64,000 nucleotides of DNA from Microbacterium sp. SLBN-154 (lineage in GTDB: Bacteria; Actinomycetota; Actinomycetes; Actinomycetales; Microbacteriaceae): assembly GCF_006715565.1 (NCBI RefSeq), contig NZ_VFNL01000001.1, forward strand, positions 868,001-932,000. The letters run 5' to 3'. The position numbers were made by a program, and so were the translations under genes. Below, one piece after another: positions 1-8,589 of the stretch. Within the stretch, counting starts at the first letter, position 1. Every line of letters starts with the position of its first letter. Below the pieces are notes generated by a model. It did no database searches and was not told where the DNA came from. It worked only from the letters and a program-made list of their open reading frames with translations.

Positions 1-803
1 CAGCTGACCACGTGCCCGAGCACGACGAGGACGGCCGCGTAGGCGACGAGCACGAGGCCGCCCGCCCACCACGCAAGAGGTTCGGACCCCCCGGCGCCCG
101 TCGCCGCGGTCAGGATGCTCTCGCCGACGAGGGCGTCGCTGGCCGCGCCGGGGAGGAAGCCGAGCACGTCTCCCAGACCCTCGACGAAGGATGCCGCCAG
201 GCGGGCGATCGGCTCGAGGAACAGCGTGAAGACCAGGACGCCGACGATCGCGCCGACCTGGTTGCGGATGAGGGCGCCCACGCCGATGCCGATCCACACC
301 CACAGCACGAAGGCGATGAGCATGCGGCCCAGGAGCGCCCAGGTGTCGCCCGAGGTGAGGTCGGTGTCCAGGCCGTAGCCGGCAAGGAAGGCCGCCGACG
401 GCCCCACCGCGGCGATCACGCCCAGCACGCCGAAGAGGAGGCCGATGACGAGACCCACGACGAGCTTCGCCCCGAGCACGAGTCCGCGACGCGGGGTGGC
501 GAGGAAGGTCGAGGTGAGCGTCTTGTGGCGGAACTCGCTCGTGACCATCAGCGTGCCGATGAGGAGGGGGAAGACGTAGCCGACCGCGGTCGCGGTGCTG
601 TACAGCAGTGCGGGAATCCCCTCGGGCGGCACCGCCGGGGCTCCCTCGCCGCCGAGCGAACCGGTCGACGCGGCCGAGAAAACGAAGGCGAGCGCGGCGG
701 CGTTGAACCCGATGTACCCGACGAGCGCGATCGCGAGCACCCACCAGATCGACGTGGTGAACAGCTTCGTGCCCTCGGAGCGGCTGGCGGCGATCAGGCT
801 CAT
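1..803 (-). CDS. ABC-2 type transporter permease (partial, C-terminus beyond window)
   Basis: Membrane subunit of an ABC exporter, cut by the left window edge after 267 codons. The N-terminus has the SEGTKLFTT motif (residues 9-17) seen in many actinobacterial ABC-2 permeases, then about six hydrophobic segments (roughly 18-43, 68-88, 110-135, 160-178, 182-202, 243-264). Between the second and third lies the E-F-R-H-K-T-L stretch (90-96) typical of the family. Its ATG overlaps the TGA of the upstream ATPase gene (ATGA), so the two are translationally coupled and should form one transporter. Substrate unknown. Confidence 0.85.
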   Translation of the reverse strand, partial: MSLIAASRSEGTKLFTTSIWWVLAIALVGYIGFNAAALAFVFSAASTGSLGGEGAPAVPPEGIPALLYSTATAVGYVFPLLIGTLMVTSEFRHKTLTSTFLATPRRGLVLGAKLVVGLVIGLLFGVLGVIAAVGPSAAFLAGYGLDTDLTSGDTWALLGRMLIAFVLWVWIGIGVGALIRNQVGAIVGVLVFTLFLEPIARLAASFVEGLGDVLGFLPGAASDALVGESILTAATGAGGSEPLAWWAGGLVLVAYAAVLVVLGHVVS

Positions 804-2041
804 CGCGCTTCTCCCCTGTCGGTCGTCGGGTCGCCGCCCGGGCCGTCGTCCTCGGGGCGGATCACATCGATCACCCCGGTGCTCGCGACCGAGAACGAGC
901 GGTCGGCGGCGCGCGCGGGCGCCGGCGCATCGTCCGGCGCGGGCTCTTCGTCGGGCGCTGGCGCGGGTGCGGGCTCTTCGTCGGGCGATGGTGCGGGTGC
1001 GGGCTCTTCGTCGGGCTCGGGCTCGGGCTCTTCGTCGGTCTCGGGCTCCGGCGCGGGCTCTTCGTCGCGAGCCGGTGCCGGCTCTTCGTCGGGCGCCGGC
1101 GTCGGTTCGGGTCCGGGCGCGGAGAGTCCGGAGGCGCTCGGATGGGTCCTCACGCCGTTGACGAGCTCGAGGAAGACCTCCTCGAACGCCGGACCCTTGC
1201 GCTGCAGCGACGAGAGGGCCACTCCCGCCTCGGCGGCGACCCGGCCGATCTCCTCGGTGGAATGCCCCCGGACGGCGAGCCCGGCGCGCAGCACCTCGCC
1301 CGCGATGCCGGCCGCCGCCATCGCGGCCACGAGTGCCGCGCGATCGGGGGCGTCGACGACGGTGGCGAACTCCGCCGGGTCGGCGAGGTCGGCGATCTCG
1401 CCCTGGAAGACCAGGCGCCCGCGGGAGATGATCAGAAGTGCGTCGACGGTCTGGGCCACCTCGGCGAGCAGGTGCGACGAGACGAACACGGTCCGGCCCT
1501 CGGTCGCGAGCTGGCGCAGGAACCCGCGCATCCACTTGATGCCCTCGGGGTCGAGGCCGTTGGACGGTTCGTCGAGGACGAGCACCCCCGGGTCACCGAG
1601 CAGAGCGTAGGCGAGCCCGAGGCGCTGACGCATGCCGAGGGAGAATCCGCCGATACGCCGGCCCGCGACATCCGCCAGTCCCACCAGGCCCAGCACTTCG
1701 TCCACCCTCGATTCGGGCAGCGAGGCCGCCTGCGCGTACACCTTCAGATGGTTCGCGGCGCTGCGGCCCGGGTGATAGCTCGAAGCCTCGAGCACCGCGC
1801 CGACGGTCTGCAGCGGGTGGCGCAGCTGCGCATAGCGCTCGCCGCCGATGAGGGCGGCACCGGCGTCGGGGCGGACGAGGCCCAGCAGCATCCGCAGCGT
1901 CGTGGTCTTGCCGGCCCCGTTCGGGCCGAGGAACCCGGTGACGACTCCGGGCTCGACCCGCGCGGTGAATCCGTCGACGGCCGCGACGGCACCGAACCTC
2001 TTCGTCACCCCGGAGAAGTCCAGTACGTGTCCATCGGGCAT
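800..2041 (-). CDS. ABC transporter ATP-binding protein with acidic Pro/Glu repeat tail
   Basis: ATPase of the ABC-2 exporter whose permease follows with an ATGA overlap. Walker A GPNGAGKT at residues 39-46, signature FSLGMRQ at 133-139, Walker B VLVLDEP at 153-159. The nucleotide-binding part ends near residue 300. A low-complexity tail of about 110 residues follows, with six DEEP tetrads at 318, 326, 336, 344, 354 and 364 separated by Pro-Ala/Glu runs; such a tail is unusual for this family. The reading frame is open far upstream, but ATG 2041 has GAGGGG nine bases before it and begins exactly at the ABC domain. 413 residues. Confidence 0.9.
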   Translation of the reverse strand: MPDGHVLDFSGVTKRFGAVAAVDGFTARVEPGVVTGFLGPNGAGKTTTLRMLLGLVRPDAGAALIGGERYAQLRHPLQTVGAVLEASSYHPGRSAANHLKVYAQAASLPESRVDEVLGLVGLADVAGRRIGGFSLGMRQRLGLAYALLGDPGVLVLDEPSNGLDPEGIKWMRGFLRQLATEGRTVFVSSHLLAEVAQTVDALLIISRGRLVFQGEIADLADPAEFATVVDAPDRAALVAAMAAAGIAGEVLRAGLAVRGHSTEEIGRVAAEAGVALSSLQRKGPAFEEVFLELVNGVRTHPSASGLSAPGPEPTPAPDEEPAPARDEEPAPEPETDEEPEPEPDEEPAPAPSPDEEPAPAPAPDEEPAPDDAPAPARAADRSFSVASTGVIDVIRPEDDGPGGDPTTDRGEAR

Positions 2042-2122
2042 GCCGAAGTCCCCTCGTCGTGGAAAGCCGTCGTCCCCATCTTGGCCGATCACCCCTTCCC
2101 GGGCGAAAAGGCCCGCGGCCGG

Positions 2123-2134
2123 TAACGTGGCAGT
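2123..2134 (+). promoter_or_regulatory. Putative -10 of a leaderless promoter
   Basis: TAACGT (2123-2128) lies six bases before GTG 2135 and no Shine-Dalgarno sequence is present, so transcription probably starts at or next to the start codon. Confidence 0.5.
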
Positions 2135-3196
2135 GTGACCGACACCGACCGTTCTCACGTGCTCACCCGCATCGCCAACGGTCTCGGTCACCTCACGCTC
2201 AACCGCCCGCGGGCCATCAACGCGCTCGACCTCGGCATGATCCACGACCTGCACGCGGCGCTGGACGCCTGGGAGCGTCATCCCGGGGTGGATCTCGTCG
2301 TGCTCGATGGCGCCGGCGAGCGGGGATTCTGCGCCGGGGGGGATGTGCGGGGCCTGCGCGAGCAGATCATCGGCGGCGATCCGGATGCCGCGGGCGTCTT
2401 CTTCCGCGCCGAGTACGCGCTGAACGCGCGGATCGCCGAGTACCCCAAGCCGATCGTCGCCCTCGCCGACGGCGCCACGATGGGGGGCGGTATCGGACTC
2501 GCGGGGCATGCTGCGGTGCGCGTGGTCACCGAGCGCTCGCAGCTGGCGATGCCCGAGACCCGGATCGGCTTCACCCCGGATGTGGGGGGCTCGTGGCTGC
2601 TCGCCCGCGCCCCCGGCCGCGTGGGCGAATACCTCGCGCTCACCGGGCGCCCGATGGATGCCGCCGACGCCCTCTACGCCGGCTTCGCCGATCACCTCGT
2701 GGTCGCCGACAACCTCGAGCCCCTGCGGGAGGCTCTTCAGAACCGCGCCGACCCGGCCAGCCCGACCGAGATCGTGCTGCTGTTCGACGACACCGCCGGG
2801 GCTCCGTCGCTCGCCGCCGCGCGCCCGTGGATCGATGACGCCTTCGCCGCGGACACCGTGGTCGAGATCGTCGAGCGCCTTCGCGCCCGACCCGAACCCT
2901 CGGCGGCGGCGACCGCTGACACGCTGGGCGAGCTCTCGCCCACCGCGCTCGCGGTGACGCTCGAGGCGGTACGCCGCGCCCGCACGCTTCCCGATCTTCG
3001 TGCCGCGCTCGCGCAGGAGTACGGCCTGGTGCTGTGGTTCGCCGCGACCCAGCCCGACCTCGTCGAAGGCATCCGCGCTCAGCTCGTCGACAAAGACCGG
3101 TCGCCGCGGTGGACGCCCTCGCGTCTGGAGGATGTCTCGCCCGACACCGTTGCCGACGCCTTCGCCTTCGAGCCGTCGCGGCCGATCTGGGGCTGA
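2135..3196 (+). CDS. 3-hydroxyisobutyryl-CoA hydrolase (enoyl-CoA hydratase/isomerase family)
   Basis: Predicted thioesterase of valine catabolism, releasing 3-hydroxyisobutyrate from its CoA ester. Crotonase-fold motifs: NRPRAINALD (23-32), FCAGGDVR (65-72), MGGGIGLAGH (116-125) and MPETRIGFTPDVGG (139-152). E141 and D149 have the eight-residue spacing of the catalytic Glu/Asp pair in the human HIBCH enzyme. The length (353) also fits hydrolases better than ordinary enoyl-CoA hydratases (about 260). GTG 2135 is set by the -10-like TAACGT six bases upstream. A methylmalonate-semialdehyde dehydrogenase, which acts later in valine breakdown, lies 7 kb away, but the genes are not linked in an operon. 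Confidence 0.85.
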   Translation: MTDTDRSHVLTRIANGLGHLTLNRPRAINALDLGMIHDLHAALDAWERHPGVDLVVLDGAGERGFCAGGDVRGLREQIIGGDPDAAGVFFRAEYALNARIAEYPKPIVALADGATMGGGIGLAGHAAVRVVTERSQLAMPETRIGFTPDVGGSWLLARAPGRVGEYLALTGRPMDAADALYAGFADHLVVADNLEPLREALQNRADPASPTEIVLLFDDTAGAPSLAAARPWIDDAFAADTVVEIVERLRARPEPSAAATADTLGELSPTALAVTLEAVRRARTLPDLRAALAQEYGLVLWFAATQPDLVEGIRAQLVDKDRSPRWTPSRLEDVSPDTVADAFAFEPSRPIWG

Positions 3197-3201
3197 TCGG
3201 G

Positions 3202-4062
3202 ATGACGCCGAGGTCGGAGCGGGCGCGGCGACGCCGCGTGTCCCGGGGCGTCGCGGTCGACTGGTTCTTCTTCGTCTTCGCCGGTCTCGCCGCCATCTGG
3301 CTCGCCTACCTCAGCCTCACCGAGTCGTTCCGCGTCGGCTGGTGGGGCATCCTCGTGGCGATCGCGTTCTGGGTGCTGCTCGCCTACCTCGTGCTGCCGC
3401 GCCTTCACCGCATCCTCACCACGATCTACGTGCCCGACTACTTCATCGGCCGCACCCGCACGAGCGACGGGCTCCTGGGCGACCCGGTCAACCTCGCCTT
3501 CGTCGGCGAGGCCGAGCAGATCAAGGCCGCCCTGCGCGCGGCGCGCTGGACCGAGGCCGACCCCGTCACCCTCGCCTCCTCGTGGCGCATCGTCACCTCG
3601 ACCCTCACCCGCCGCAGCTACGGGGAGGCGCCCGTGAGCCCCCTGTTCCTCTTCGGGCGTCAGCAGGACTTCGCCTTCCAGCAGGAGGTCGACGGAAATC
3701 CCGCCAAGCGCCACCACGTGCGCTTCTGGCGCTGCCCCGACGACTGGCTGCTTCCGGGCGGCTACCGCGTCGACTGGCTCGCCGCCGGGACCTTCGACAC
3801 CGCGGTCGGGCTGTCGCTGTTCACGCTGCAGATCACCCACCGCATCGATGCCGACACCGACATCGAGCGCGACCACATCGTCCGTTCGCTGCGCGAAGGG
3901 GCACCGCAGGTGACGGTGAGCATCATCGCCGACTTCTCCACGGGCTACCACTCGCGAAACGGCGGCGGCGACAGCATCCGCACCGACGGCGACCTGCCGG
4001 TCGTCGACGTCCGCGCCGTGCCGGTCCCCTCGGACCCGGTGCAAGGCGAGGTGAGCGCATGA
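3202..4062 (+). CDS. LssY C-terminal-domain-like membrane protein
   Basis: 286 residues: a basic N-terminus, two hydrophobic segments (about 14-32 and 40-62), then a soluble domain resembling the LssY_C family. Recognisable parts are YVPDYFIGR near 75-83, GDPVNLAFVG near 93-102 and the middle stretch with FLFGRQQDFAFQQ. No enzymatic function is established for this domain. ATG 3202 follows the previous stop by five bases, and the gene overlaps its downstream neighbour by ATGA, so it is probably co-transcribed with both. The family call is from memory of the motif pattern and needs a profile search. Confidence 0.65.
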   Translation: MTPRSERARRRRVSRGVAVDWFFFVFAGLAAIWLAYLSLTESFRVGWWGILVAIAFWVLLAYLVLPRLHRILTTIYVPDYFIGRTRTSDGLLGDPVNLAFVGEAEQIKAALRAARWTEADPVTLASSWRIVTSTLTRRSYGEAPVSPLFLFGRQQDFAFQQEVDGNPAKRHHVRFWRCPDDWLLPGGYRVDWLAAGTFDTAVGLSLFTLQITHRIDADTDIERDHIVRSLREGAPQVTVSIIADFSTGYHSRNGGGDSIRTDGDLPVVDVRAVPVPSDPVQGEVSA

Positions 4063-4580
4063 GGCACAGCGAGCATCCCAAGAAGCGGGTCGCCTTCGAA
4101 CCTGCCGAGCGCCTGCTCCAGGCTCCGGGCTCCGACCCGAACATGAAGCGGCCGCCTGCGATCATCGCGGGCACGCTGCTCATCGTCCTCGGCGTCCTCG
4201 CCGGTGCGGCATGGATCATCGCCTCGTCGGGGGTGTGGCCGGAGTGGGTGGGCGAGGTCGCGGCGATCATCGGCGGCGACGACGTGCCCCGGCGCGTGGA
4301 GCAGAGCACCTTCCTTCTCTTCGCCGCATTCGGCGGGGTCTTCCTGGCGATCGAGGCGACGCTCGCGCTCCTGGTCTTCCTCGGTGTGAACTGGGCCCGG
4401 GTGCTGATCATGGTCTTCGCCGTCCTCACCATCTCCGTCGCCTTCGCGCGGTGGTGGTCGGAGGGTCAGGAGATCGAGATCACCACCACCTACGTCTCGC
4501 TGGGAATCGACATCCTCATTCTGCTCGCGCTGTCGAGCCGGAGCGCCGCCGCCTACGCACGCCGCAAGGAGGCCCGCTGA
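4059..4580 (+). CDS. Uncharacterised four-helix membrane protein
   Basis: 173 residues with four predicted membrane helices (about 34-55, 82-108, 113-130 and 143-162) after a polar, basic N-terminus. I recognise no family or catalytic motif. Its ATG overlaps the TGA of the LssY_C-like gene (ATGA), and the next gene begins 36 bases after its stop from an apparent promoter of its own. It may act with the LssY_C-like protein in the membrane; this is inferred only from coupling. Confidence 0.75.
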   Translation: MRHSEHPKKRVAFEPAERLLQAPGSDPNMKRPPAIIAGTLLIVLGVLAGAAWIIASSGVWPEWVGEVAAIIGGDDVPRRVEQSTFLLFAAFGGVFLAIEATLALLVFLGVNWARVLIMVFAVLTISVAFARWWSEGQEIEITTTYVSLGIDILILLALSSRSAAAYARRKEAR

Positions 4581-4604
4581 ACACCGGGTCGAAGGCGGCG
4601 GACC

Positions 4605-4616
4605 TAGGGTGGAACC
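4605..4616 (+). promoter_or_regulatory. Putative -10 of a leaderless promoter
   Basis: TAGGGT (4605-4610) ends six bases before GTG 4617, in the short gap after the preceding gene. There is no Shine-Dalgarno sequence next to the start. Confidence 0.5.
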
Positions 4617-5000
4617 GTGTCGACCCCGCGTGATCCTCGTGGCCGCCGCCGCTTCCCGGCCGCCGTGTTCCGTTACGGCGCCGAGCCCGACGCACGCTTC
4701 ACCCTCGCCAACGAGCGCACCTTCCTTGCCTGGATCCGCACCGCGCTCGCCCTCATCGCCGGCGGGGTCGCCCTCGAACTCCTCGGGCTGCAACTCCACC
4801 CGGGACTGCGGCTGGCAGCGAGCCTGGTGCTGGTGATCGTCGGGGTTGCCGTCCCCGGCCTCGCCTGGCTGAGCTGGATCCGCACCGAGAGGGCGCTCCG
4901 CGAGGCCGAGCCCCTGCCGTCGTCGCTTCTCGGGCCCGTGATCGCCGCCGCCGTCACGGTCGCCGGGGCCTTGGTGCTGCTGTCGATCCTGCTGGCATGA
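4617..5000 (+). CDS. DUF202 (YidH-like) membrane protein
   Basis: 127 residues with the DUF202 hallmark ANERTFLAWIRTALALIAGG (about 31-50) followed by two more membrane helices. DUF202 proteins are small three-helix inner-membrane proteins of unknown role. The GTG start is supported by TAGGGT six bases upstream. A second, shorter DUF202 gene follows with an ATGA overlap, so the two subunits are made together and may form a heteromer. Confidence 0.85.
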   Translation: MSTPRDPRGRRRFPAAVFRYGAEPDARFTLANERTFLAWIRTALALIAGGVALELLGLQLHPGLRLAASLVLVIVGVAVPGLAWLSWIRTERALREAEPLPSSLLGPVIAAAVTVAGALVLLSILLA

Positions 5001-5344
5001 GCACGCTGTTCGACCCCGGCCTCCAGCCCGAACGCACCGAGCTCGCGTGGCGCCGCACGGCCCTCGCGTTCGGCGTCGGCTCGATCGTGGCGATGCGTCT
5101 CATCCCGGCCGTCTTCGGCAGCGCCTGGTGGGTGCTGGTGGGCGTGGCGGGCCTGGTCGCCTCCGGCGCGCTCTGGGTGTCCGCCGAGCGGCGGTACCGC
5201 GCCGTCAACGGCATCCTGCGCCGCGAGGGCGATCGGGGGCGGATGCCGGGGGCCGGCCTCCTGCTGGCGCTCACCCTCTGTGCGTCCGGGGCCGGGCTCC
5301 TCAGCCTCGCCGTCGTGGTCGTCGTCGCGCTCGCGCCCGGCTGA
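4997..5344 (+). CDS. Second DUF202 membrane protein
   Basis: 115 residues. The N-terminal LQPERTELAWRRTALAF (about 9-25) is the DUF202 signature in its RTxLAW/RT form, followed by helices near 28-58 and 84-112. It is translationally coupled to the preceding DUF202 gene (ATGA). Its TGA directly abuts the stop of the convergent threonine aldolase gene with no bases between, so there is no room for a normal intergenic terminator. Confidence 0.85.
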   Translation: MSTLFDPGLQPERTELAWRRTALAFGVGSIVAMRLIPAVFGSAWWVLVGVAGLVASGALWVSAERRYRAVNGILRREGDRGRMPGAGLLLALTLCASGAGLLSLAVVVVVALAPG

Positions 5345-6415
5345 TCAGGCGTCGCGGGTCAGGCGCGACAGCTCCACCACGAAGGCGTCGACGTCTGCCT
5401 CGGTGGTGTCGAACGAGCACATCCAGCGCACCTCGCGGCGGGCGGCGTCCCAGTCGTAGAAGCGGAACTTCTGTCGCAGCTGGTCGGCGACCCCCTCGGG
5501 GAGGATCGCGAAGACGCCGTTGGCCTGGGTGGGCTGGGTGAACTCCACCCCGGCGATGGCCCCGTCGGCCAGGCCCGCCTCGACCCCGCCGCGCAGGCGC
5601 TGGGCCATGGCGTTGGCGTGACGGGCGTTCCGCAGCCACAGATCGCCCTCCAGGAGGGCCACCAGCTGCGCCGAGACGAAGCGCATCTTGCTCGCGAGCT
5701 GCATGTTGAGCTTGCGCAGATAGGTCAGCCCCGCCGAGGCCTCCGGGTCGAGCACGACGATCGCCTCGCCCAGCATCGCACCGTTCTTGGTGCCGCCGAA
5801 GCTCACCACGTCGACGCCGACGTCGCGCGTGAACGCCCGCACCGGGAGATCGAGCGCGGCGGCGGCGTTGGCGATGCGCGCCCCGTCGAGGTGCAGCCGC
5901 ATCCCGAGCGGGTGGATGTGGTCGGCGATCGCCCGGATCTCGTCCGGGGTGTACAGGGTGCCGAGCTCGGTGGACTGCGTGATCGAGACGACGAGCGGCT
6001 GGGCGCGGTGCTCGTCGCCCCAGCCCCACGCCTCGCGGTCGATCAGTTCCGGGGTGAGCTTGCCGTCATCGGTGGGGACGGTGAGGAGCTTGATCCCCGC
6101 GACCCGTTCGGGCGCGCCGCCCTCGTCGACGTTGATGTGCGCGCTGGATGCCGCGATCACCGCGCCCCAGCGGGGGAGCATCGACTGCAGACCCACCACG
6201 TTGGCCCCGGTGCCGTTGAACACCGGGAACGCCTCGACGCCCTCGCCGAAGTGGGCGGTGAACACCTGCTGGAGACGTTCGGTGTAGACGTCCTCGCCGT
6301 AGGAGATCTGGTGGCCCTCGTTGGCGGCGGCGATGGCCGCGAGCACCTCGGGGTGGATGCCGGAGTAGTTGTCCGAGGCGAAGCCGCGCACGGCGGTGTC
6401 GTGGATGGTCGTCAC
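5345..6415 (-). CDS. ltaE: Low-specificity L-threonine aldolase (PLP, beta-eliminating lyase family)
   Basis: Predicted to cleave L-threonine or allo-threonine to glycine and acetaldehyde. The fold-type I PLP pattern is clear: FASDNYSGIHPEV near the N-terminus, FNGTGANVVGL, SSAHINVDEGGAPE, LHLDGARIANAAAAL with the cofactor-binding Asp, and SFGGTKNGAMLGEAIV holding the Schiff-base Lys. 356 residues fits the family. The frame is open seven codons further to GTG 6436, but GTG 6415 matches the family N-terminus and has TAGGCT eight bases before it. It lies 24 bases after an SDR gene and is probably also read as the last gene of that operon. Confidence 0.85.
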   Translation of the reverse strand: MTTIHDTAVRGFASDNYSGIHPEVLAAIAAANEGHQISYGEDVYTERLQQVFTAHFGEGVEAFPVFNGTGANVVGLQSMLPRWGAVIAASSAHINVDEGGAPERVAGIKLLTVPTDDGKLTPELIDREAWGWGDEHRAQPLVVSITQSTELGTLYTPDEIRAIADHIHPLGMRLHLDGARIANAAAALDLPVRAFTRDVGVDVVSFGGTKNGAMLGEAIVVLDPEASAGLTYLRKLNMQLASKMRFVSAQLVALLEGDLWLRNARHANAMAQRLRGGVEAGLADGAIAGVEFTQPTQANGVFAILPEGVADQLRQKFRFYDWDAARREVRWMCSFDTTEADVDAFVVELSRLTRDA

Positions 6416-6429
6416 GTCGATCAAGCCTA
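6416..6429 (-). promoter_or_regulatory. Possible -10 immediately upstream of the threonine aldolase start
   Basis: On the minus strand TAGGCT (6429-6424) lies eight bases before GTG 6415. It is slightly further away than at the other leaderless candidates and lies in a likely operon, so it is less certain. Confidence 0.3.
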
Positions 6430-6439
6430 GGCGCACGGA

Positions 6440-7114
6440 TCAGGCGTCGAGCGTGACGACCTCGTCGTTCACCGACGACGCCTCGGCGGCGAACAGCGAG
6501 ACGAACGCGGTGGCGACGCGCTCCTCGAGACCCTCGAGGCTCTTCACGCGGAAGATCACCGCGGCGCTCGACGCCGGCTCGCCGGCATCCCTCGCCGCCT
6601 TCGCCAGGCCCTGCGCGACGGCACGGGTCCATGCCTCGCTCGCCGCCTTCACCGCGGCGTAATTCGCACCGCCGGCGAGGGGCCGCGCGACCGCCGTCGA
6701 GGAGATCATCGCCAGCCGCCCGACGGGGGAGGCCACCAGATCGTCGAAGAACGCGCGCGTGGTGTGGCGAAGCGCGGTGAGCGAGGTCTCGAGCACGCGG
6801 TAATCGTGGTCGCTCTGCCCGGCCAGCCCGCCGCCGCCGCGCCACCCCCCGACGAGATGGAGGATGCCGTCGAGGCGGCCGTGCGCGGCGTGCAGCCGCT
6901 GTGCGAATTCGCGGACCTCCGCCTCGTCGCTGAGGTCGACCGTCTCGGTCGACACGCCGGGAACGGCGGACGCGAGGGCGGCGAGCTTGTCGGGGTCGCG
7001 GCCGGCGACGACCACGTGCGCCCCCGCGGCGACGAGGGCCTCGGCCGCCACCCGACCGACCGTGCTCGTGCCGCCGGCGAGCAGCACGACCCGGCCGGCG
7101 ACGGTGTCAGTCAT
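6440..7114 (-). CDS. Short-chain dehydrogenase/reductase family protein
   Basis: 224-residue Rossmann protein. The glycine-rich nucleotide motif is LLAGGTSTVGR (about 11-21), an unusual variant of TGxxxGxG; VVVAGRDPDKL follows. The ISST stretch and the catalytic YxxxK (NYAAVKAA near 150-157) are present, so an active NAD(P)-dependent oxidoreductase is plausible. Substrate unknown. Its start overlaps the end of the DUF6421-type gene by eight bases, putting it in one operon with that gene and the downstream threonine aldolase. Confidence 0.85.
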   Translation of the reverse strand: MTDTVAGRVVLLAGGTSTVGRVAAEALVAAGAHVVVAGRDPDKLAALASAVPGVSTETVDLSDEAEVREFAQRLHAAHGRLDGILHLVGGWRGGGGLAGQSDHDYRVLETSLTALRHTTRAFFDDLVASPVGRLAMISSTAVARPLAGGANYAAVKAASEAWTRAVAQGLAKAARDAGEPASSAAVIFRVKSLEGLEERVATAFVSLFAAEASSVNDEVVTLDA

Positions 7115-8513
7115 CCGTCCCCCGGATTCCGGCGGTCGACTCGATCACCGGACGCATCTTCTTCTCCAGGGCCTCGTAGAACATCGACAGCGGGAACTCG
7201 TCATCCAGAACCGCGTCGGTGTAGCCCTTCGGCGCTCCCGAGAGGATGTCGTCGGGCAGGCCCCGTGCCCAGCGCGACGCGGGGTGCGGGGTGAGGGTCT
7301 GGCGCACCAGATCGTAGGCGGCCAGCCAGTGGGCGGTCTTCGGCCGGTCGATCGAGCGCCAGTACAGCTCGTCGATCGCGTCGCCGAGGGCGACGACCGC
7401 GGCGGGCACGCCGTCCCAGTCGAAGGCGAGCGACGTGTCGGTCCACTGCAGCACACCGCGCTGGTGGAGCCACGCGAACAGCAGCTGGCCGCCGAGTCCG
7501 TCGTAGTTGCGCACCCGCGAGCCGGTGATGGCGAAGCGGAAGATGCGGTCGAAGATCACCGCGTACTGCACCAGCACCGCGTGCTCGAGCGTCTCGGCGT
7601 CGGTGTCGTCGAGCGTCTCGCCGGCCTCGACCCGCGCCCGCAGCCGCGCGGTGAGAGCGACGCACTCGCGGAAGGCGGTGAGGTCGCACCGCAGTTCCTC
7701 CAGCGAGTAGAGGAAGTACGGCATGCGCTGCTTGATCATGAACGGGTCGAAGGGCAGGTCGCCGCGCATGTGGGTGCGGTCGTGGATGAGGTCCCACATG
7801 ACGAAGGTCTTCTCGGTCAGCCGCTGGTCGTCGAGCATGCGCGCGGCATCGGCGGGCAGCTCGAGCTTCGTGATCTCGGCGGCGGCCCGGGTGACCCGGC
7901 GATAGCGGGCGGCCTCACGGTCCTGGAAGATCGCGCCCCAGGTGAAGGTCGGGATCTCGCGCATCGCCACCGTCTCGGGGAAGAGCACCGCGCTGTTGGT
8001 GTCGTAACCGGGGGTGAAATCCAGCAGCCGCAGCGACAGGAAGAGGCGGTTGGTGTACTCGGTCTCGAGCTGGGCGATGAACTCGGGCCAGATCACCTCG
8101 ACGAGGACGGCTTCCAGGTGCCGGTTCGGTGAGCCGTTCTGCGTGTACATCGGGAAGACGACGAGGTGGCGCAAGCCGTCGACCCGGTGCTGCTGCGGCT
8201 GGAAGGCGACCAGGGAGTCGAGGAAGTCCGGCTCGGCGAAGCCGCCGTCGGCCCAGCGTCGGAGGTCGACGACGGATGCCGCGAGATAGTCCTCGTCGTG
8301 GGGGAAGCGCGGTGCGAGGGCGGTGATGGCCTCGGCGACGGCGGTCACGAGCTCGCGGGCCCGCGCGTGCACCTGCGGATCGGGAATCGAGCCGTCCTTC
8401 ACTTGGAGGCCCTGGATCTCGATGGCTGCCGCTTTCAGGGCCAGCCACTCCGACGAGGTCTCGACTCCGGACGCGGACAAGGATGCCGCGGGCGCAGGGA
8501 TGACGGTGCTCAT
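7107..8513 (-). CDS. DUF6421-type protein of unknown function
   Basis: 468 residues, soluble, without signal peptide or membrane helices. I believe it belongs to the DUF6421 family of actinobacteria, whose function is unknown. A possible metal or active-site cluster is WDLIHDRTHMRGDLPFDPF in mid-protein, with two His and several Asp close together. The frame runs seven codons further, but ATG 8513 gives the sensible N-terminus and has TATACT seven bases upstream. It leads an operon with the SDR and threonine aldolase genes and is divergent from an Lrp-type regulator, which probably controls it through the palindromes in the shared gap. Confidence 0.7.
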   Translation of the reverse strand: MSTVIPAPAASLSASGVETSSEWLALKAAAIEIQGLQVKDGSIPDPQVHARARELVTAVAEAITALAPRFPHDEDYLAASVVDLRRWADGGFAEPDFLDSLVAFQPQQHRVDGLRHLVVFPMYTQNGSPNRHLEAVLVEVIWPEFIAQLETEYTNRLFLSLRLLDFTPGYDTNSAVLFPETVAMREIPTFTWGAIFQDREAARYRRVTRAAAEITKLELPADAARMLDDQRLTEKTFVMWDLIHDRTHMRGDLPFDPFMIKQRMPYFLYSLEELRCDLTAFRECVALTARLRARVEAGETLDDTDAETLEHAVLVQYAVIFDRIFRFAITGSRVRNYDGLGGQLLFAWLHQRGVLQWTDTSLAFDWDGVPAAVVALGDAIDELYWRSIDRPKTAHWLAAYDLVRQTLTPHPASRWARGLPDDILSGAPKGYTDAVLDDEFPLSMFYEALEKKMRPVIESTAGIRGTDD

Positions 8514-8526
8514 GCGCCTCAGTATA
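8514..8526 (-). promoter_or_regulatory. Putative leaderless promoter -10 of the DUF6421-type operon
   Basis: TATACT (8526-8521, minus strand) lies seven bases before ATG 8513. A TTGCTA hexamer lies 15 bases further upstream as a possible -35. Confidence 0.5.
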
Positions 8527-8538
8527 GGAAACATTCCT
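8526..8538. promoter_or_regulatory. Inverted repeat overlapping the DUF6421-type promoter
   Basis: AGGAA-ACA-TTCCT is a perfect five-base inverted repeat touching the -10 hexamer of the minus-strand operon. It is a plausible repressor site. Confidence 0.4.
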
Positions 8539-8553
8539 GCCTAGCAACATTCT

Positions 8554-8572
8554 GACAGGAGGAAATCCTGTC
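8554..8572. promoter_or_regulatory. Seven-base-arm palindrome, probable Lrp/AsnC-type operator
   Basis: GACAGGA-N5-TCCTGTC is a perfect inverted repeat in the divergent gap between the DUF6421-type operon and the Lrp/AsnC regulator. It covers the expected -35 region of the regulator promoter, which would suit autoregulation. Confidence 0.5.
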
Positions 8573-8589
8573 GACCCCGGGCGCACTGC

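Noticed and set aside
2042..2695. N-terminal extension of the ABC ATPase frame
   Set aside because: Lies antisense to the hydrolase gene. ATG 2041 has a good ribosome site and starts at the ABC domain.
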